Source of the DNA: Hyphomonadaceae bacterium
GTDB taxonomy: Bacteria > Pseudomonadota > Alphaproteobacteria > Caulobacterales > Aquidulcibacteraceae
DNA: 64,000 bases
Direction of reading: 5' to 3'
NCBI GenBank assembly: GCA_016791365.1
Contig: JAEUMT010000027.1
Location: 62,001-126,000, forward strand
Shown here: piece by piece, positions 32,084 to 41,056 of the stretch
Layout of the letters: each line of letters starts with the position of its first letter
Position numbering within the stretch: the first letter of the stretch is position 1
Translations under genes and position numbers: made by a program
Notes under the pieces: generated by a model
The model's input: only the letters and a program-made list of their open reading frames with translations
The model's database searches: none
Told to the model about the DNA's origin: nothing

Positions 32084-33720
32084 TGGGCGACATCCTCGTC
32101 GATGCCGTCGATCCAGAGACGGCGCGGCTGCTCGATGCTCAGCACGCTGTCTGTCGTGCGTCCGTAGATCACGCTGTGCTGCAAATCTGGCCCTGGCGGC
32201 GTAATCGTCTGTGAGTGACGCAACTGCGTTCCCGCATACGCGTTGATGCGGATCGGCTGCGCGCCGGCTGGCAGAACGATGCGGCCAACGAAGAAACGCG
32301 CCGGCAAGCTCGACCAGCTGCGCATGTCGGGAGAGTCGAAACTCTGCTTGTACTGCATGACGCGCGACGCGATCTCGCCCATGCCCGCGGCGAAGCGTTG
32401 CTCCTGGCTGGAACGCCAGGCCGAGGCGATGACACCGATCAGGATTTGCGGCATCCGGTCTTGCTGACTGCGCATCACCATGCCTTCGATGTCGCCCATC
32501 GGATCGAGACGGCCAATGAGTTGGTTGCGTGAATTGACGACATCGATGCGATTAATGCTCGAATTGTTGGGCACGAAAATCGGAATGCGGACCGGCACCA
32601 CCTGCTGGGCGACTGGCACGCCATACAACAATGCTTGCCGAGACGGCGCGAAGCCCTCGCCAATAATCATATGCACCACGCGCTGCCCGGGCACGGGCGG
32701 CGCCTGCATGGCGGTGACCGCCGACGTGAGCTGCGGCGAACGCCCAATCAGGTCCAGCGCAGCCTGGTACGAATTTCGCGCATTGCCGCGCAGAGCCGGC
32801 CGCTCGACGCTCGTGATCTCTTGCGTGACGCCGGAAATGTAAAATCCGATTGGATTGACGTAAGCGCTGGGAACGCGGCCGGCGACGCCGGAATACGCTT
32901 CGAACTCTTGGCTGAACGCGTCTGTTGCGCGCGCTGCTTCCGCGCCCGTCGCGCCTTCGTTGCGCGCTGTGCCGAGACGCGTTTGCGCCTCGGCGATCTC
33001 TTCTTCAAACTCGCGGCGTGCGAGATCCTGCTCTTCGATCGCAAGACGATTCACATTGTAGGCCCGGCGATCACCCGGCACGAGATACGACAGCGAGAGA
33101 TAATTGAGCTGCAGGATCCGTTCGTAATCCCGCTGCCGATAAACAGCGATCTCATCCCTGCCGCTCACGAACGCCGCGCCGCGACGAAGCGACCGGGAGA
33201 CTGTCTGACGGAGACGGTCCCAACGTGTGCCCGTTTGCTGGGCGCGATCGCCTAACACGCTTTCATGCGCGGCCGCGAAATTGGTCGTGGCGGAATCGAA
33301 GGTCGCGCCATCGAAACCCATTAAGCCCATTTCGCAATTGGTGAGGAACACGTCGGAGGTTGAGAAGAGTCGCGCCGGGCGGGACGCTTGTTCGCCACCC
33401 GCGGAGGCCTCCGTTGTCGCGGCCGGCGCGGGTCCGGCCTCGAACAACTGGCGCGCGCCAGAGAAATTGCCCGAGTCAATCAAGCTCCGGACGCCCTGGA
33501 ATTGCAGCGCGTACCCCAACGGCGCCAATTCCTGGCGACCCGTAACCGCCGGGACCGCGGGCGGCGCCTGTTGCTGTTGCGTTGGCGTTGTCTGCGGCGC
33601 CTGGAGTGATTGTCGCAAGATGTCACCCAGCGATTGCGCTGTCGCCGGCGTCGCCAGACCAGCGGCGACGGCGCCGCCAAGCAACGCCGATCGCCGCGTG
33701 AGGAACGTGCCTTTGCTCAT
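32080..33720 (-). CDS. COG3014-like secreted protein
   Basis: This 546-residue protein begins with a twin-arginine-like signal (FLTRRSALLGGAVAAG...ATAQ). The central part resembles COG3014 proteins: LNYLSLSYLVPGDRRAYNVNRLAIEEQDLARREFE, SAYVNPIGFYISGVTQE, RNSYQAALDLIGRSPQL. The C-terminal half contains GEGFAPSRQALLYGVP and a conserved beta-rich tail. COG3014 genes are commonly linked with lpoB/ycfL-like genes. The molecular function is unknown. The gene overlaps the YcfL-like gene and lies 14 bp after the larger CsgG/FlgT-like gene. Confidence 0.75.
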   Translation of the reverse strand: MSKGTFLTRRSALLGGAVAAGLATPATAQSLGDILRQSLQAPQTTPTQQQQAPPAVPAVTGRQELAPLGYALQFQGVRSLIDSGNFSGARQLFEAGPAPAATTEASAGGEQASRPARLFSTSDVFLTNCEMGLMGFDGATFDSATTNFAAAHESVLGDRAQQTGTRWDRLRQTVSRSLRRGAAFVSGRDEIAVYRQRDYERILQLNYLSLSYLVPGDRRAYNVNRLAIEEQDLARREFEEEIAEAQTRLGTARNEGATGAEAARATDAFSQEFEAYSGVAGRVPSAYVNPIGFYISGVTQEITSVERPALRGNARNSYQAALDLIGRSPQLTSAVTAMQAPPVPGQRVVHMIIGEGFAPSRQALLYGVPVAQQVVPVRIPIFVPNNSSINRIDVVNSRNQLIGRLDPMGDIEGMVMRSQQDRMPQILIGVIASAWRSSQEQRFAAGMGEIASRVMQYKQSFDSPDMRSWSSLPARFFVGRIVLPAGAQPIRINAYAGTQLRHSQTITPPGPDLQHSVIYGRTTDSVLSIEQPRRLWIDGIDEDVAQ

Positions 33721-33734
33721 TTCGTCACTGCCTT

Positions 33735-35873
33735 TCAGAAGCGAACGCCGCCTGTTGGGTCTTGTTGTTGTTGCTGTTGCGTTTGCGCGGGGCGCGGCGT
33801 TGCCGACGCGGCCGGCGCTTGCGATGTAGAAATCTCGACGAGATCGTTTTGCTGCAAGCCGAATGACCGAGCCGCGAAACGCGCCGTCGCCGAACCTTCG
33901 GGCGCGTCGATCACGACAAGATCGCCGAGATGGGTGCGCGCGCCCTCCGAGATCACGTCTTCCGTGTATTGATCGCGCACCGGTTCACCGATGCGATAGA
34001 CCCGCAGGCGCGCGCCTACCCGCAACCCCGCCTCGGAGCCACGCGTCAGAACAATGCGATCGCCCGAAACAGACGCGACTTCGATCGGAAACAGCGCAAT
34101 GAGTATTTGCGCTGATGCGACCTGGCCAACCTCGTTCATCAGCTCATTGACCGCGCCAGCGTCCGTCGATGCGCCGGCCCGCTCCACCCGGATTGGAACG
34201 CTGTCAATCTGACGTCCATCGGTATCGAGGATCCGGAACGTACCTTCCGCAAACAATCGCGGCCGAACATTCGTTTCGCGCGATTGACCGCCGACCGATA
34301 CGGTCTGGCCGACACGACGGGACGTCAAACGGACTTCACCGATCACCTGGTAGTCAGCTGTCGCCAAGCCTTCGGCCAGATCAGTATCGTAGTCGCCGCG
34401 CGACGCGGCCGCGACACCGCGCTCATCCATGGTTCGCGAAAGATCCATGCGCGAGACAATCGTGATGCGGCGATCCTGCGTGAGTCCATCGCCGACGCGG
34501 CGCGAGAGATCGGATGCAAAATTATTAGGACGCCGCCAATTCTGAGGCTCAAGCAATTCGACGTTGATACGCCCAACCGCGATCGCCGCCCTTGGGCGGG
34601 CGCCGCGTTGCTGTTCGCGAATGGCCCGCGCACCTAGAGGCACGGCGCCGCCACCGCTGTTCGAAGCGGACTGCCCTCCTCCGCGCGTGCGCCTTTCCAG
34701 CACAACCACATCCTGCGCCGAAGGCTCACCGTCCAGCACGCGGACGACCGCGTAACTATCTTCAACAGACACGACCTGCACTTGCCCCGAAGCGGTACGG
34801 CGCCGGCCGAGCGATCCGCCCGAGCCGCCATCAGCCACGGCATCGCGCACAACCGCCCCTTCGCTCTCGACGGGATAGATGTCGTCCTTTCGAACGCCGT
34901 CCACTGCGCCGCGATTGATGACGAGATCACCGCCCGACGCGACGAGCCGCGCCGGCGCCAAAGCATCCGTCAGTTTACGTGTGACGACGCGCGCGACGCG
35001 TTCGTTCATGGCATTCACGAGCTGCTGTCGCGCGCTGGCGCCATTGCCCACGGTGTAGGGCACGCTCACGGGCGGCCGCAACGGCTCAAGACCGGCGAGG
35101 ACAACCGTCTGTGTGCGCACATCGAACACGCGATAGATAACGCGCGGTTCGACCGTCATCTGCGTCCCGGCGCCTGAATCGTTTGCATCATAAGTGAAAG
35201 ATGGAATCAGGCCGTCGGGCGCGAGCGCAACGAAAAGAATGTACCGAACGTTCAGCTGATCTCCAGCGCTCGCGAGATCGGCGCTCTCACTCTGAGACGA
35301 TACCACCAGATGCGAAGACTCAGCGTCACCCTCCGGGCTAGATCTTTGCTCGCGCCAGAACATCAAACGCTGCAACAGCGGGACATTCCCCGTCTCGCGA
35401 CGATCGCGCAAATCCCGCAGTGCGCCCAGAAGCGCACTGGGTTCAGTAACCGCGAACCGTTCATTCTGGCTCATTTCCTCGGTGAGTTCGCTGCCGAGCT
35501 CATCGAGAGCAGTGACGATAAGCGCCTCGATCATGTCGCGATTGGCGCTGGCCTCGCCGCGCTGGCCAGTATTGCTCGCGGCGCCTTCCGCTGGCGTAGT
35601 CTCGCCGTGAGCGGTTGTGTCGGATTGAGCGTCGCGGGATGCCGAGACTTGCTCTATGCCTTCATCGGCGACGCGGTTCGCCTCCTCGACGTTGCGTTCA
35701 GCGCGCCGGTAGAACGCTTCAAGTGTTTCGGACGTCGCGATCGCGATCGTGATGCGGCCTCCGCCACCGCCGCCGCCCATGCGATCGAGCACAGCGGGAC
35801 CAGCGATCGCCGCGACGCCAAGCAGCACGGCCGAAGCACCGAGCGCGATGAGTACAGTTCGTGAAAGTCGCAT
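33735..35873 (-). CDS. Large envelope protein with CsgG/FlgT-like domains
   Basis: The protein has 712 residues. It has an N-terminal membrane anchor or signal (about 5-28) followed by a glycine run, then a low-complexity acidic stretch. A CsgG/LpoB-like unit is visible at about 465-600 (LSRRVGDGLTQDRRITIVSRMDLSRTMDERG...YQVIGEVRLTSR). A FlgT-C-like beta unit follows (about 610-680; VLTRGSEAGLRVGARLRVYRIGEP...DLVVIDAPEGSATARF), and a similar one occurs near 320-390 (LVINRGAVDGVRKDDIYPVESEG). It ends with a Gln run. These folds assemble into envelope rings or pores in other systems. No precise family is recognised. Second gene of the TIR operon. Confidence 0.7.
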   Translation of the reverse strand: MRLSRTVLIALGASAVLLGVAAIAGPAVLDRMGGGGGGGRITIAIATSETLEAFYRRAERNVEEANRVADEGIEQVSASRDAQSDTTAHGETTPAEGAASNTGQRGEASANRDMIEALIVTALDELGSELTEEMSQNERFAVTEPSALLGALRDLRDRRETGNVPLLQRLMFWREQRSSPEGDAESSHLVVSSQSESADLASAGDQLNVRYILFVALAPDGLIPSFTYDANDSGAGTQMTVEPRVIYRVFDVRTQTVVLAGLEPLRPPVSVPYTVGNGASARQQLVNAMNERVARVVTRKLTDALAPARLVASGGDLVINRGAVDGVRKDDIYPVESEGAVVRDAVADGGSGGSLGRRRTASGQVQVVSVEDSYAVVRVLDGEPSAQDVVVLERRTRGGGQSASNSGGGAVPLGARAIREQQRGARPRAAIAVGRINVELLEPQNWRRPNNFASDLSRRVGDGLTQDRRITIVSRMDLSRTMDERGVAAASRGDYDTDLAEGLATADYQVIGEVRLTSRRVGQTVSVGGQSRETNVRPRLFAEGTFRILDTDGRQIDSVPIRVERAGASTDAGAVNELMNEVGQVASAQILIALFPIEVASVSGDRIVLTRGSEAGLRVGARLRVYRIGEPVRDQYTEDVISEGARTHLGDLVVIDAPEGSATARFAARSFGLQQNDLVEISTSQAPAASATPRPAQTQQQQQQDPTGGVRF

Positions 35874-35897
35874 TACGCGTCCCCAGGTGTAATGGCG

Positions 35898-36773
35898 CTA
35901 GCGGCGCACAGTTGCGCCGACCGTAATCTCGCCGCTGGTCTCGATGATCTCCGCGATCGCCATGCGCGGCTGCAATTCAACGACGCGCACGCGGCCCACA
36001 ACTTGTTCGGTTGTGCCGAGCAACTCGCCGGTTTGCGGGTGACGAATCTCCCGTCCGCCAGCGCCGAAAACGCGCAATTCGTCGCCGAGGGCCAAGCCGC
36101 TGCTTGAGACAATCCAAATCCGGTTGTCAGCGCGCTCGGCCACCAGCATCGGCGCTTGATTGGGAGCGGCCGTGGCCGGTTGCGGATTACGGGCGCGCAG
36201 GTGTGCCGCCAAAGCGCGGCCCGCTTCGCGCGCAAGGCCGAGATAGGCGCTGCCATTTGCGTCGCGAGTCCCAGAAGATGCGTTCGCGTCCACCACGCGG
36301 CCATCATCCGTGTAGCGCACGTCAAGCGGGAATCGCGCGACGACGCTTGCGTCGCGCGCATTCAAGACGGTGATCTGCAAGGAGAGCGAGCCATTCAAGG
36401 TGACAAGGTCGCGCTGGGTTTGGAACGGCGCGGGCCGACGACGTTCAGTCAACTCATAAGCGGTTATGGTTGGCACCAACGTCATGTCGACAGGCGTCGC
36501 CGGGCCGCCGCCGCGACCGGTGCGGGCTATTTCATCGATCACCGCGTCGAGTTCGGCCCGGTCACGTGTTGGCAACGAAAAAAGCTGAGTGGAATCCAGG
36601 CTTAGTTCGAGTTCGCGCCGTAGAATCGAGGTGAAATCCGAGCGCACTGTGTCGCGCAATGCTCGATCAATAACGACATTGGCGATGACGGCCGTAGGCC
36701 GCGTTTGGGCCGCGACGGGCGAACCACCAATCATGCAAGCGAGCATGACCGCGCCGAAAATTCCCATCCGCAT
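35898..36773 (-). CDS. Secreted CsgG/FlgT-like protein, first gene of the TIR operon
   Basis: The 291-residue protein has a signal peptide (SPVAAQT). The N-terminal part (TAVIANVVIDRALRDTVRSDFTSILRRELELSLDSTQLFSLPTRDRAELDAVIDEI) follows the CsgG-like plan of a helix pair then a strand ending at a regulator-of-ring motif. The C-terminal part (about 205-290; NRIWIVSSSGLALGDELRVFG...VGRVRVVELQPRMAIAEI) looks like a FlgT-C domain. It has the same plan as the C-terminal half of the next gene. The promoter should lie in the 240-bp gap before the tRNA. Function is unknown; an outer-membrane or periplasmic ring is possible. Confidence 0.7.
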   Translation of the reverse strand: MRMGIFGAVMLACMIGGSPVAAQTRPTAVIANVVIDRALRDTVRSDFTSILRRELELSLDSTQLFSLPTRDRAELDAVIDEIARTGRGGGPATPVDMTLVPTITAYELTERRRPAPFQTQRDLVTLNGSLSLQITVLNARDASVVARFPLDVRYTDDGRVVDANASSGTRDANGSAYLGLAREAGRALAAHLRARNPQPATAAPNQAPMLVAERADNRIWIVSSSGLALGDELRVFGAGGREIRHPQTGELLGTTEQVVGRVRVVELQPRMAIAEIIETSGEITVGATVRR

Positions 36774-37013
36774 GAACGAGCCCCCCGCTCTTCAACGCCA
36801 AGAGGATAACCATAAAGACTTTGGAGGCGAAAGTTCTATGTGCGAAATTGCACTAAACAACGCGCGCCAATCAGGGTGTTCGCCGCGGCGAGCCTCACGG
36901 GCGTCTCAAACGAACTCGGCCAATGGATGCGCGTTTCATCCACACCCGCGCGGGCGATGGCGCTTCATGGGCCGTTCGTCCGATCGCGGCGCTTCTCGTA
37001 TCCTTGAAAACCT

Positions 37014-37090
37014 TGGTGGTGGCGGGTGGACTTGAACCACCTACCTTGGGGTTATGAATCCCACGCTCTAACCAGATGAGCTACGCCACC
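37014..37090 (-). tRNA. tRNA-Met (anticodon CAT, elongator type)
   Basis: A full cloverleaf is readable on the minus strand: acceptor GGTGGCG/CGCCACC, D-arm GCTC...GAGC, anticodon loop TTCATAA, T-loop TTCAAGT, and encoded CCA (37014-37016). The anticodon is CAT. The first acceptor base pair G-C and the overall sequence fit elongator tRNA-Met. The initiator (with a C-A first pair) is excluded. A tRNA-Ile with lysidine-modified CAT is less likely but not fully ruled out by eye. Confidence 0.9.
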
Positions 37091-37271
37091 GAAGGGCCGG
37101 ACGTTTACGCGCGCGGCGGCCATGGGGCAAGCGGCGGCAACAAATTTTGGGCGCCCAAACCGCCTCTTTGGCAAATTCCTTTCCTTCGAACCCCGTCGCG
37201 GCCTTGCGAACCGGTAAGGCGCGGCGCAATCATGGGATAACCAACCGCCGCACGCCCCTTGGGAGGCAAGT

Positions 37272-37763
37272 TTGTCCGAAGCCCTGGACGCTATCGATGC
37301 CCGCATCCTCGACCTCCTCCAGCAGGACGCGAGCCTGTCCATTGCCGACATCGCTTCGAAGGTTGGCCTGTCCTCGTCGCCGGCTTGGCGACGCATCGAA
37401 CGGCTCAAGAAAGCCGGGGTCATAAAGCAGCAGGTGACGCTGCTGGATCACGAGAAGCTGGGGCTGACGTTCGAGGTGTTCGCTTCCGTAAAGCTGCAGC
37501 TGCCATCGCGTGAGAATTTGGAGAAGTTCGAGTCCGCGGTTGAGACCTGGCCCGAAGTCGTCGATTGCGCGACCGTGACCGGCGCTGTTGACTACATGTT
37601 GCGTATCATCACCCGGGACATGCACGCGTACGACGATTTTCTGCGCGACAAAATGTTGGGGCTTGGCCTGGTATCCGACGTGCAATCGCGCATCGTAATG
37701 CGCGCGGCAAAACGCACAACCGCGGCGCCGCTGGAGCTCATTGCGACGAACCTGGAATCTTAG
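37272..37763 (+). CDS. Lrp/AsnC-family transcriptional regulator
   Basis: The 163-residue protein has the N-terminal DNA-binding domain (LSIADIASKVGLSSSPAWRRIERLKKAGVI) and the C-terminal AsnC/RAM domain (TGAVDYMLRIITRDMHAYDDFL). Start TTG 37272 is supported by GGAGG (37262-37266) five bases upstream. It ends with a stop codon overlapping that of the convergent C13 peptidase gene. No adjacent amino-acid enzyme gene suggests its target, so the regulated genes are unknown. Confidence 0.88.
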   Translation: MSEALDAIDARILDLLQQDASLSIADIASKVGLSSSPAWRRIERLKKAGVIKQQVTLLDHEKLGLTFEVFASVKLQLPSRENLEKFESAVETWPEVVDCATVTGAVDYMLRIITRDMHAYDDFLRDKMLGLGLVSDVQSRIVMRAAKRTTAAPLELIATNLES

Positions 37764-38641
37764 CGGCCGCTCCGCTCTGCTTGTCGCAACATCACCGCCG
37801 CGCGTGCGCCAACCGAGATCTGCGGGTTGGACGGCGGCGACAAGTTCTGATCCCGTTCCCATTGCGCGATGAGACGCTTGGCGCGATCGAACGAGCCGAT
37901 CATGTCGCCGTTTTCGCGAACGGAGCGGTTGAAATAGGCATCGCCGAAGAACGTCCAATTGTTCTGCGGTTGGCAGCCAAACGATGAGCGGTCAGGCGCC
38001 GCGGCCGTCATTACAATTGTATTGTCGCTCATCAGCGGCCCGATGAACGCGCCGGAATAGCAGGCCGAGATGATGACAACGCGATTTTGGATATTGGCCT
38101 GCGACAGCATCAAGCTCAGATGCGCGGGACGTAGGCCGGCTGACAGCCGGTTGTGTTCGCGAATGGCCGCGACCCCGTCCGACTGGCCGTGGGTTGTAAA
38201 GAAGAGCACGAACAAATCTTCGTTCGGATCCATGATCTCGCCGATGCGCCCAATGGCGGCGGCGAAATTGTCAGGCGTGGCGGCGGCATAATTGCGCGTG
38301 CTCAGCCCGCCTGCCGAGAGAATGATGGAGCGCCCTTCGGCGCCAAGATGCGGTCGCAGAATTTCTTCCGCTTGTACGGCTTCACGCTCGAAGACCGGAT
38401 CGCCCCAGAACGACACCGTGAGCATGTAAACGTCCTGCACGCCGGGACGCTGCGGCTGCAGAGCCTCGAGCGAGTCGCCCATGAGCTTGACAAGACGCGC
38501 GGCCTCGCGCGGCTGCGGCGCGATCTCGAAGACGCCGAACTGACCATTGAAGGGGTCGCGCTGCTGCTGCGCCTGGGCTGGAACGGCCGCCGTAACCAGC
38601 GCCGCGCCAAAGATTGCCGCGATCAGCCCACTTGCCCGCAT
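37760..38641 (-). CDS. Secreted C13-family (legumain-like) cysteine peptidase
   Basis: The 293-residue protein has a signal peptide (PAQAQQQ). The clan CD catalytic dyad is visible: His 151 in FFTTHGQSDG and Cys 194 in IISACYSGAF. The surrounding MTAAAPDRSSFGCQPQNNWTFFGDAYFNRS is characteristic of bacterial Peptidase_C13. Family enzymes (legumain, and in clan CD the caspases) cleave after Asn or Asp. It is periplasmic or secreted, not cytoplasmic. It sits on the opposite strand from the Lrp gene with overlapping stops. Substrates are unknown. It is about 1 kb from the TIR operon promoter but separated from it by the tRNA and the Lrp gene. Confidence 0.85.
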   Translation of the reverse strand: MRASGLIAAIFGAALVTAAVPAQAQQQRDPFNGQFGVFEIAPQPREAARLVKLMGDSLEALQPQRPGVQDVYMLTVSFWGDPVFEREAVQAEEILRPHLGAEGRSIILSAGGLSTRNYAAATPDNFAAAIGRIGEIMDPNEDLFVLFFTTHGQSDGVAAIREHNRLSAGLRPAHLSLMLSQANIQNRVVIISACYSGAFIGPLMSDNTIVMTAAAPDRSSFGCQPQNNWTFFGDAYFNRSVRENGDMIGSFDRAKRLIAQWERDQNLSPPSNPQISVGARAAVMLRQAERSGR

Positions 38642-38740
38642 TCCGTCCCCTCCAGAACAGTCATTTTGGACATGCGCGCGACGCTTCGCAACCGTCGTTC
38701 CGCATAGCGCCGGCCCCGGAGCTGCGCTAGCACATGCCCC

Positions 38741-40006
38741 ATGTCTGAGGGGACGACGACGCCCACGCGGCGGGACGGTTACATCGCTGTTCGTAAGGCC
38801 GAGCTGGCCGAAGCCATCGCCGCGGCAGGGCCGCCGGACGAGGCCGCGGCTACGGCTGACGTGATGCGCCTGCTTGGCGCGCTGCTGCATCATGAGGCGC
38901 ATGCAGAGCTTGAAGCGCTGAAAGCACTTTACGATCCGCTCGATCCCGATGCGCCGGCATCGCGGCGCGATGTAAGCGTGCGCGCATTCGAGGCGTTCGA
39001 ACGCGACCTGTGCGATGCGCTTACGCGCGCGAATTTCACGGAGATTGATCCAGATACGGTGCAAAGCCGAGAAGCGACGAAGCGTCTGACGGGACTGGCG
39101 ATCAAACCATCCATCGCTGGCATCCGGCGTGTGCGCTTTTTTGCACGCGGCGCGCGTAGCGAACACCTGGAGTTCAAACACTGGTTCGGATTGAAGACCG
39201 AAAAGATCGATGTGCAGACGATGAACGATGTCGTCGTGCTTGTCGGCTTCAAGGCGGAAGATGAAGCCGGCGCGCGCGAAGACCGGAAGGTGCTGCGCCG
39301 CATGCGGCGCGGCGTGCGCCAGGGCGCGGCGTTGGTGAAACATTTCCGCAGTGTCGCCGGTCCCGAATTGGTGACGCTGCACCCAGGCGCCAAGCCTTCG
39401 ATGCGGCCACGCGATCAAGCCATGTTGGCGGGACCGGCGGTTGTGGCGGGCGTGCCGGTATTGCTGAACCTCTGGCCGGCGCTGACGGTGATCTTCGCGG
39501 TGCTTGCCGCGTATTTCGGCGCGCAGGGCGTCATCGAGGAAAGCGAACTCAAACGCGCCTTGGCTGCCGTTTCGGGTCTCGTCGCGGTTGGCGCGTTCAT
39601 TATGCGCCAGCGGCTGAAATATGAGGCGCAAACGCTCCGCTACCAAAAGCAACTGGCCGATACCGTGTACTTCCGCAACATCGCCAACAATGCCGGCGTG
39701 CTCGATCTGCTAATCGGCGCCGGCGAAGAACAAGACGCAAAAGAATCGTTCCTCGCCTACTCCGTGCTCCGCCGGGAAAAACGGCCGCTCGCCAAGGCCG
39801 AGATCGACAATTTCTGCGAGACCTTCCTGCGCGAGCGATTTGGGCTAGAGATCGACTTCGAGATTCATGACGCGCTCGGGAAATTGGAGCGGCTTGGGCT
39901 GGTCGCGCGCGAGGGCGAAAGCTATGTCGCGATTGCGCCAGCAGAGGCGTTGATGAAGCTCGATACAGCGTGGGATGGGCTGTTTAGTTTTTCGGCGCGA
40001 CGCTAG
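38741..40006 (+). CDS. DUF3754/TMEM143-family membrane protein
   Basis: This 421-residue protein shows the DUF3754 features: SIAGIRRVRFFARGARSEHLEFKHWFGLKTEKID, then NDVVVLVGFK and LLFKhP-like LVTLHPGAKPSMRPRDQ. Two membrane segments lie near residues 229-263 and 275-290, followed by a cytoplasmic tail with a winged-helix-like pattern. It is divergent from the C13 peptidase gene. The function of the family is not known. Confidence 0.78.
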   Translation: MSEGTTTPTRRDGYIAVRKAELAEAIAAAGPPDEAAATADVMRLLGALLHHEAHAELEALKALYDPLDPDAPASRRDVSVRAFEAFERDLCDALTRANFTEIDPDTVQSREATKRLTGLAIKPSIAGIRRVRFFARGARSEHLEFKHWFGLKTEKIDVQTMNDVVVLVGFKAEDEAGAREDRKVLRRMRRGVRQGAALVKHFRSVAGPELVTLHPGAKPSMRPRDQAMLAGPAVVAGVPVLLNLWPALTVIFAVLAAYFGAQGVIEESELKRALAAVSGLVAVGAFIMRQRLKYEAQTLRYQKQLADTVYFRNIANNAGVLDLLIGAGEEQDAKESFLAYSVLRREKRPLAKAEIDNFCETFLRERFGLEIDFEIHDALGKLERLGLVAREGESYVAIAPAEALMKLDTAWDGLFSFSARR

Positions 40007-40084
40007 GCGCACGAAGGCGCCCGCGCTGAACGAAGTGTTCGGCACGGCGGGCAATTTTCGGCGCTGGTGTTGGAGCGCGTGAGC

Positions 40085-40615
40085 TTAAGACGAGTCGGCT
40101 GCGATCGGCGCAGAGGTGATTTGGCACGCAAGCGCGCAGGCGGGTGGCGCAGCAATGATGATGGCGCGCAATCTGGTGAAACGGCGCAAGACGCGAGGAA
40201 CCAGGTAGCGGCGCGCATAGCCGTCAAGATCGCCCACAGCAGCCAGCAGACGCACGATGCGCTCGCGTGGATCGCGATGGCGCAAAGCGGCGCGCAGGCG
40301 TGATCCCAGCGATGCGCGCATGAGTGCGCGCGCGCGAAGACGCCGATGAAAGCCTATGGGTGACGCGTCGCGCGGCGGTGGGCCCGGCCGCGCCGGCGGA
40401 CGCGCGATCTCAACGGCGCGAACGAATATGAGCACGCCCACGAGACGGCAGAGCCATTCAAGCGAGAAGAGATGGTGGCGTTGACGAAAACGGCGGCGGT
40501 CGGGGCGGCCTTTCGGCGCCAACGTGAAGAGCGCGACCCACACCAACATTGTCCGCGCCCAGAGAAGGACTCTGGCGAGGCGGTGTTGATTCACGATGGG
40601 CGGCGTTAGCTTCAT
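40085..40615 (-). CDS. Hypothetical Arg-rich protein
   Basis: The 176-residue protein has two or three hydrophobic stretches (LARVLLWARTMLVWVALFTLA and FSLEWLCRLVGVLIFVRAVEIA). It is very rich in arginine, and its tail is Arg/Ala-rich. I do not recognise a family with confidence. The codon pattern and length suggest it is real, and no overlapping better frame is seen in 40085-40615. It lies between the DUF3754 gene and a divergent small DNA-binding-like gene. It could be noise in a GC-rich stretch. Confidence 0.5.
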   Translation of the reverse strand: MKLTPPIVNQHRLARVLLWARTMLVWVALFTLAPKGRPDRRRFRQRHHLFSLEWLCRLVGVLIFVRAVEIARPPARPGPPPRDASPIGFHRRLRARALMRASLGSRLRAALRHRDPRERIVRLLAAVGDLDGYARRYLVPRVLRRFTRLRAIIIAAPPACALACQITSAPIAADSS

Positions 40616-40799
40616 GCGCCGCGATTATCGGCGCATTTCCACGCCCCGAGGATAGATCGGCGCGCGCGGCTTGAATCAATTGCTGAAATGCGCCGTGGGC
40701 TGCCGCGTTGGCGGTGTTCAATCCAACAAACGACGCACGCGATCTGGAATGACTGAGAGCTAGAATTGGTGCACGGTGCTTTGAACCGGAGATCGCGCA

Positions 40800-40979
40800 A
40801 TGACGGAACGATTTGAGCGGCACAAGCAGCCATGGACCTACGAAGAGCTGCAGAAGCTGCACATGTATGCGAAGAAAGGCATGTCGCTGAAAGCGATCGC
40901 CAAGGCGCTGACGCGCAGCGAGGAATCGATCAAGATTCGCGCGAAGGCGGATGGGTTGAGTATTGCGAAGTTGCGGTGA
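40800..40979 (+). CDS. Small SANT/Myb-like helix-turn-helix protein
   Basis: The 59-residue protein reads PWTYEELQKLHMYAKKGMSLKAIAKALTRSEESIKIRA with charged ends. The pattern (W-T-x-E-E-L near the start, AKKGMSLKAIAKALTRSEESIK) is a Myb/SANT-like or short HTH unit, often found as a stand-alone small protein in alphaproteobacteria. It is preceded by GGAGA (about 40788-40792). DNA binding is probable by fold; targets are unknown. Confidence 0.7.
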   Translation: MTERFERHKQPWTYEELQKLHMYAKKGMSLKAIAKALTRSEESIKIRAKADGLSIAKLR

Positions 40980-41056
40980 TGTGGTGCGGCCAGCGACGTC
41001 AGACATGAGAACGCGAACGCCTTGAGGCAAGGACTCAGCGCGGACCACGAGGCAGC

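Noticed and set aside
37014-37090. tRNA-Ile with a lysidine-modified CAT anticodon
   Set aside because: The acceptor and D-arm sequences fit the alphaproteobacterial elongator tRNA-Met type better; distinguishing fully would need a covariance-model score.
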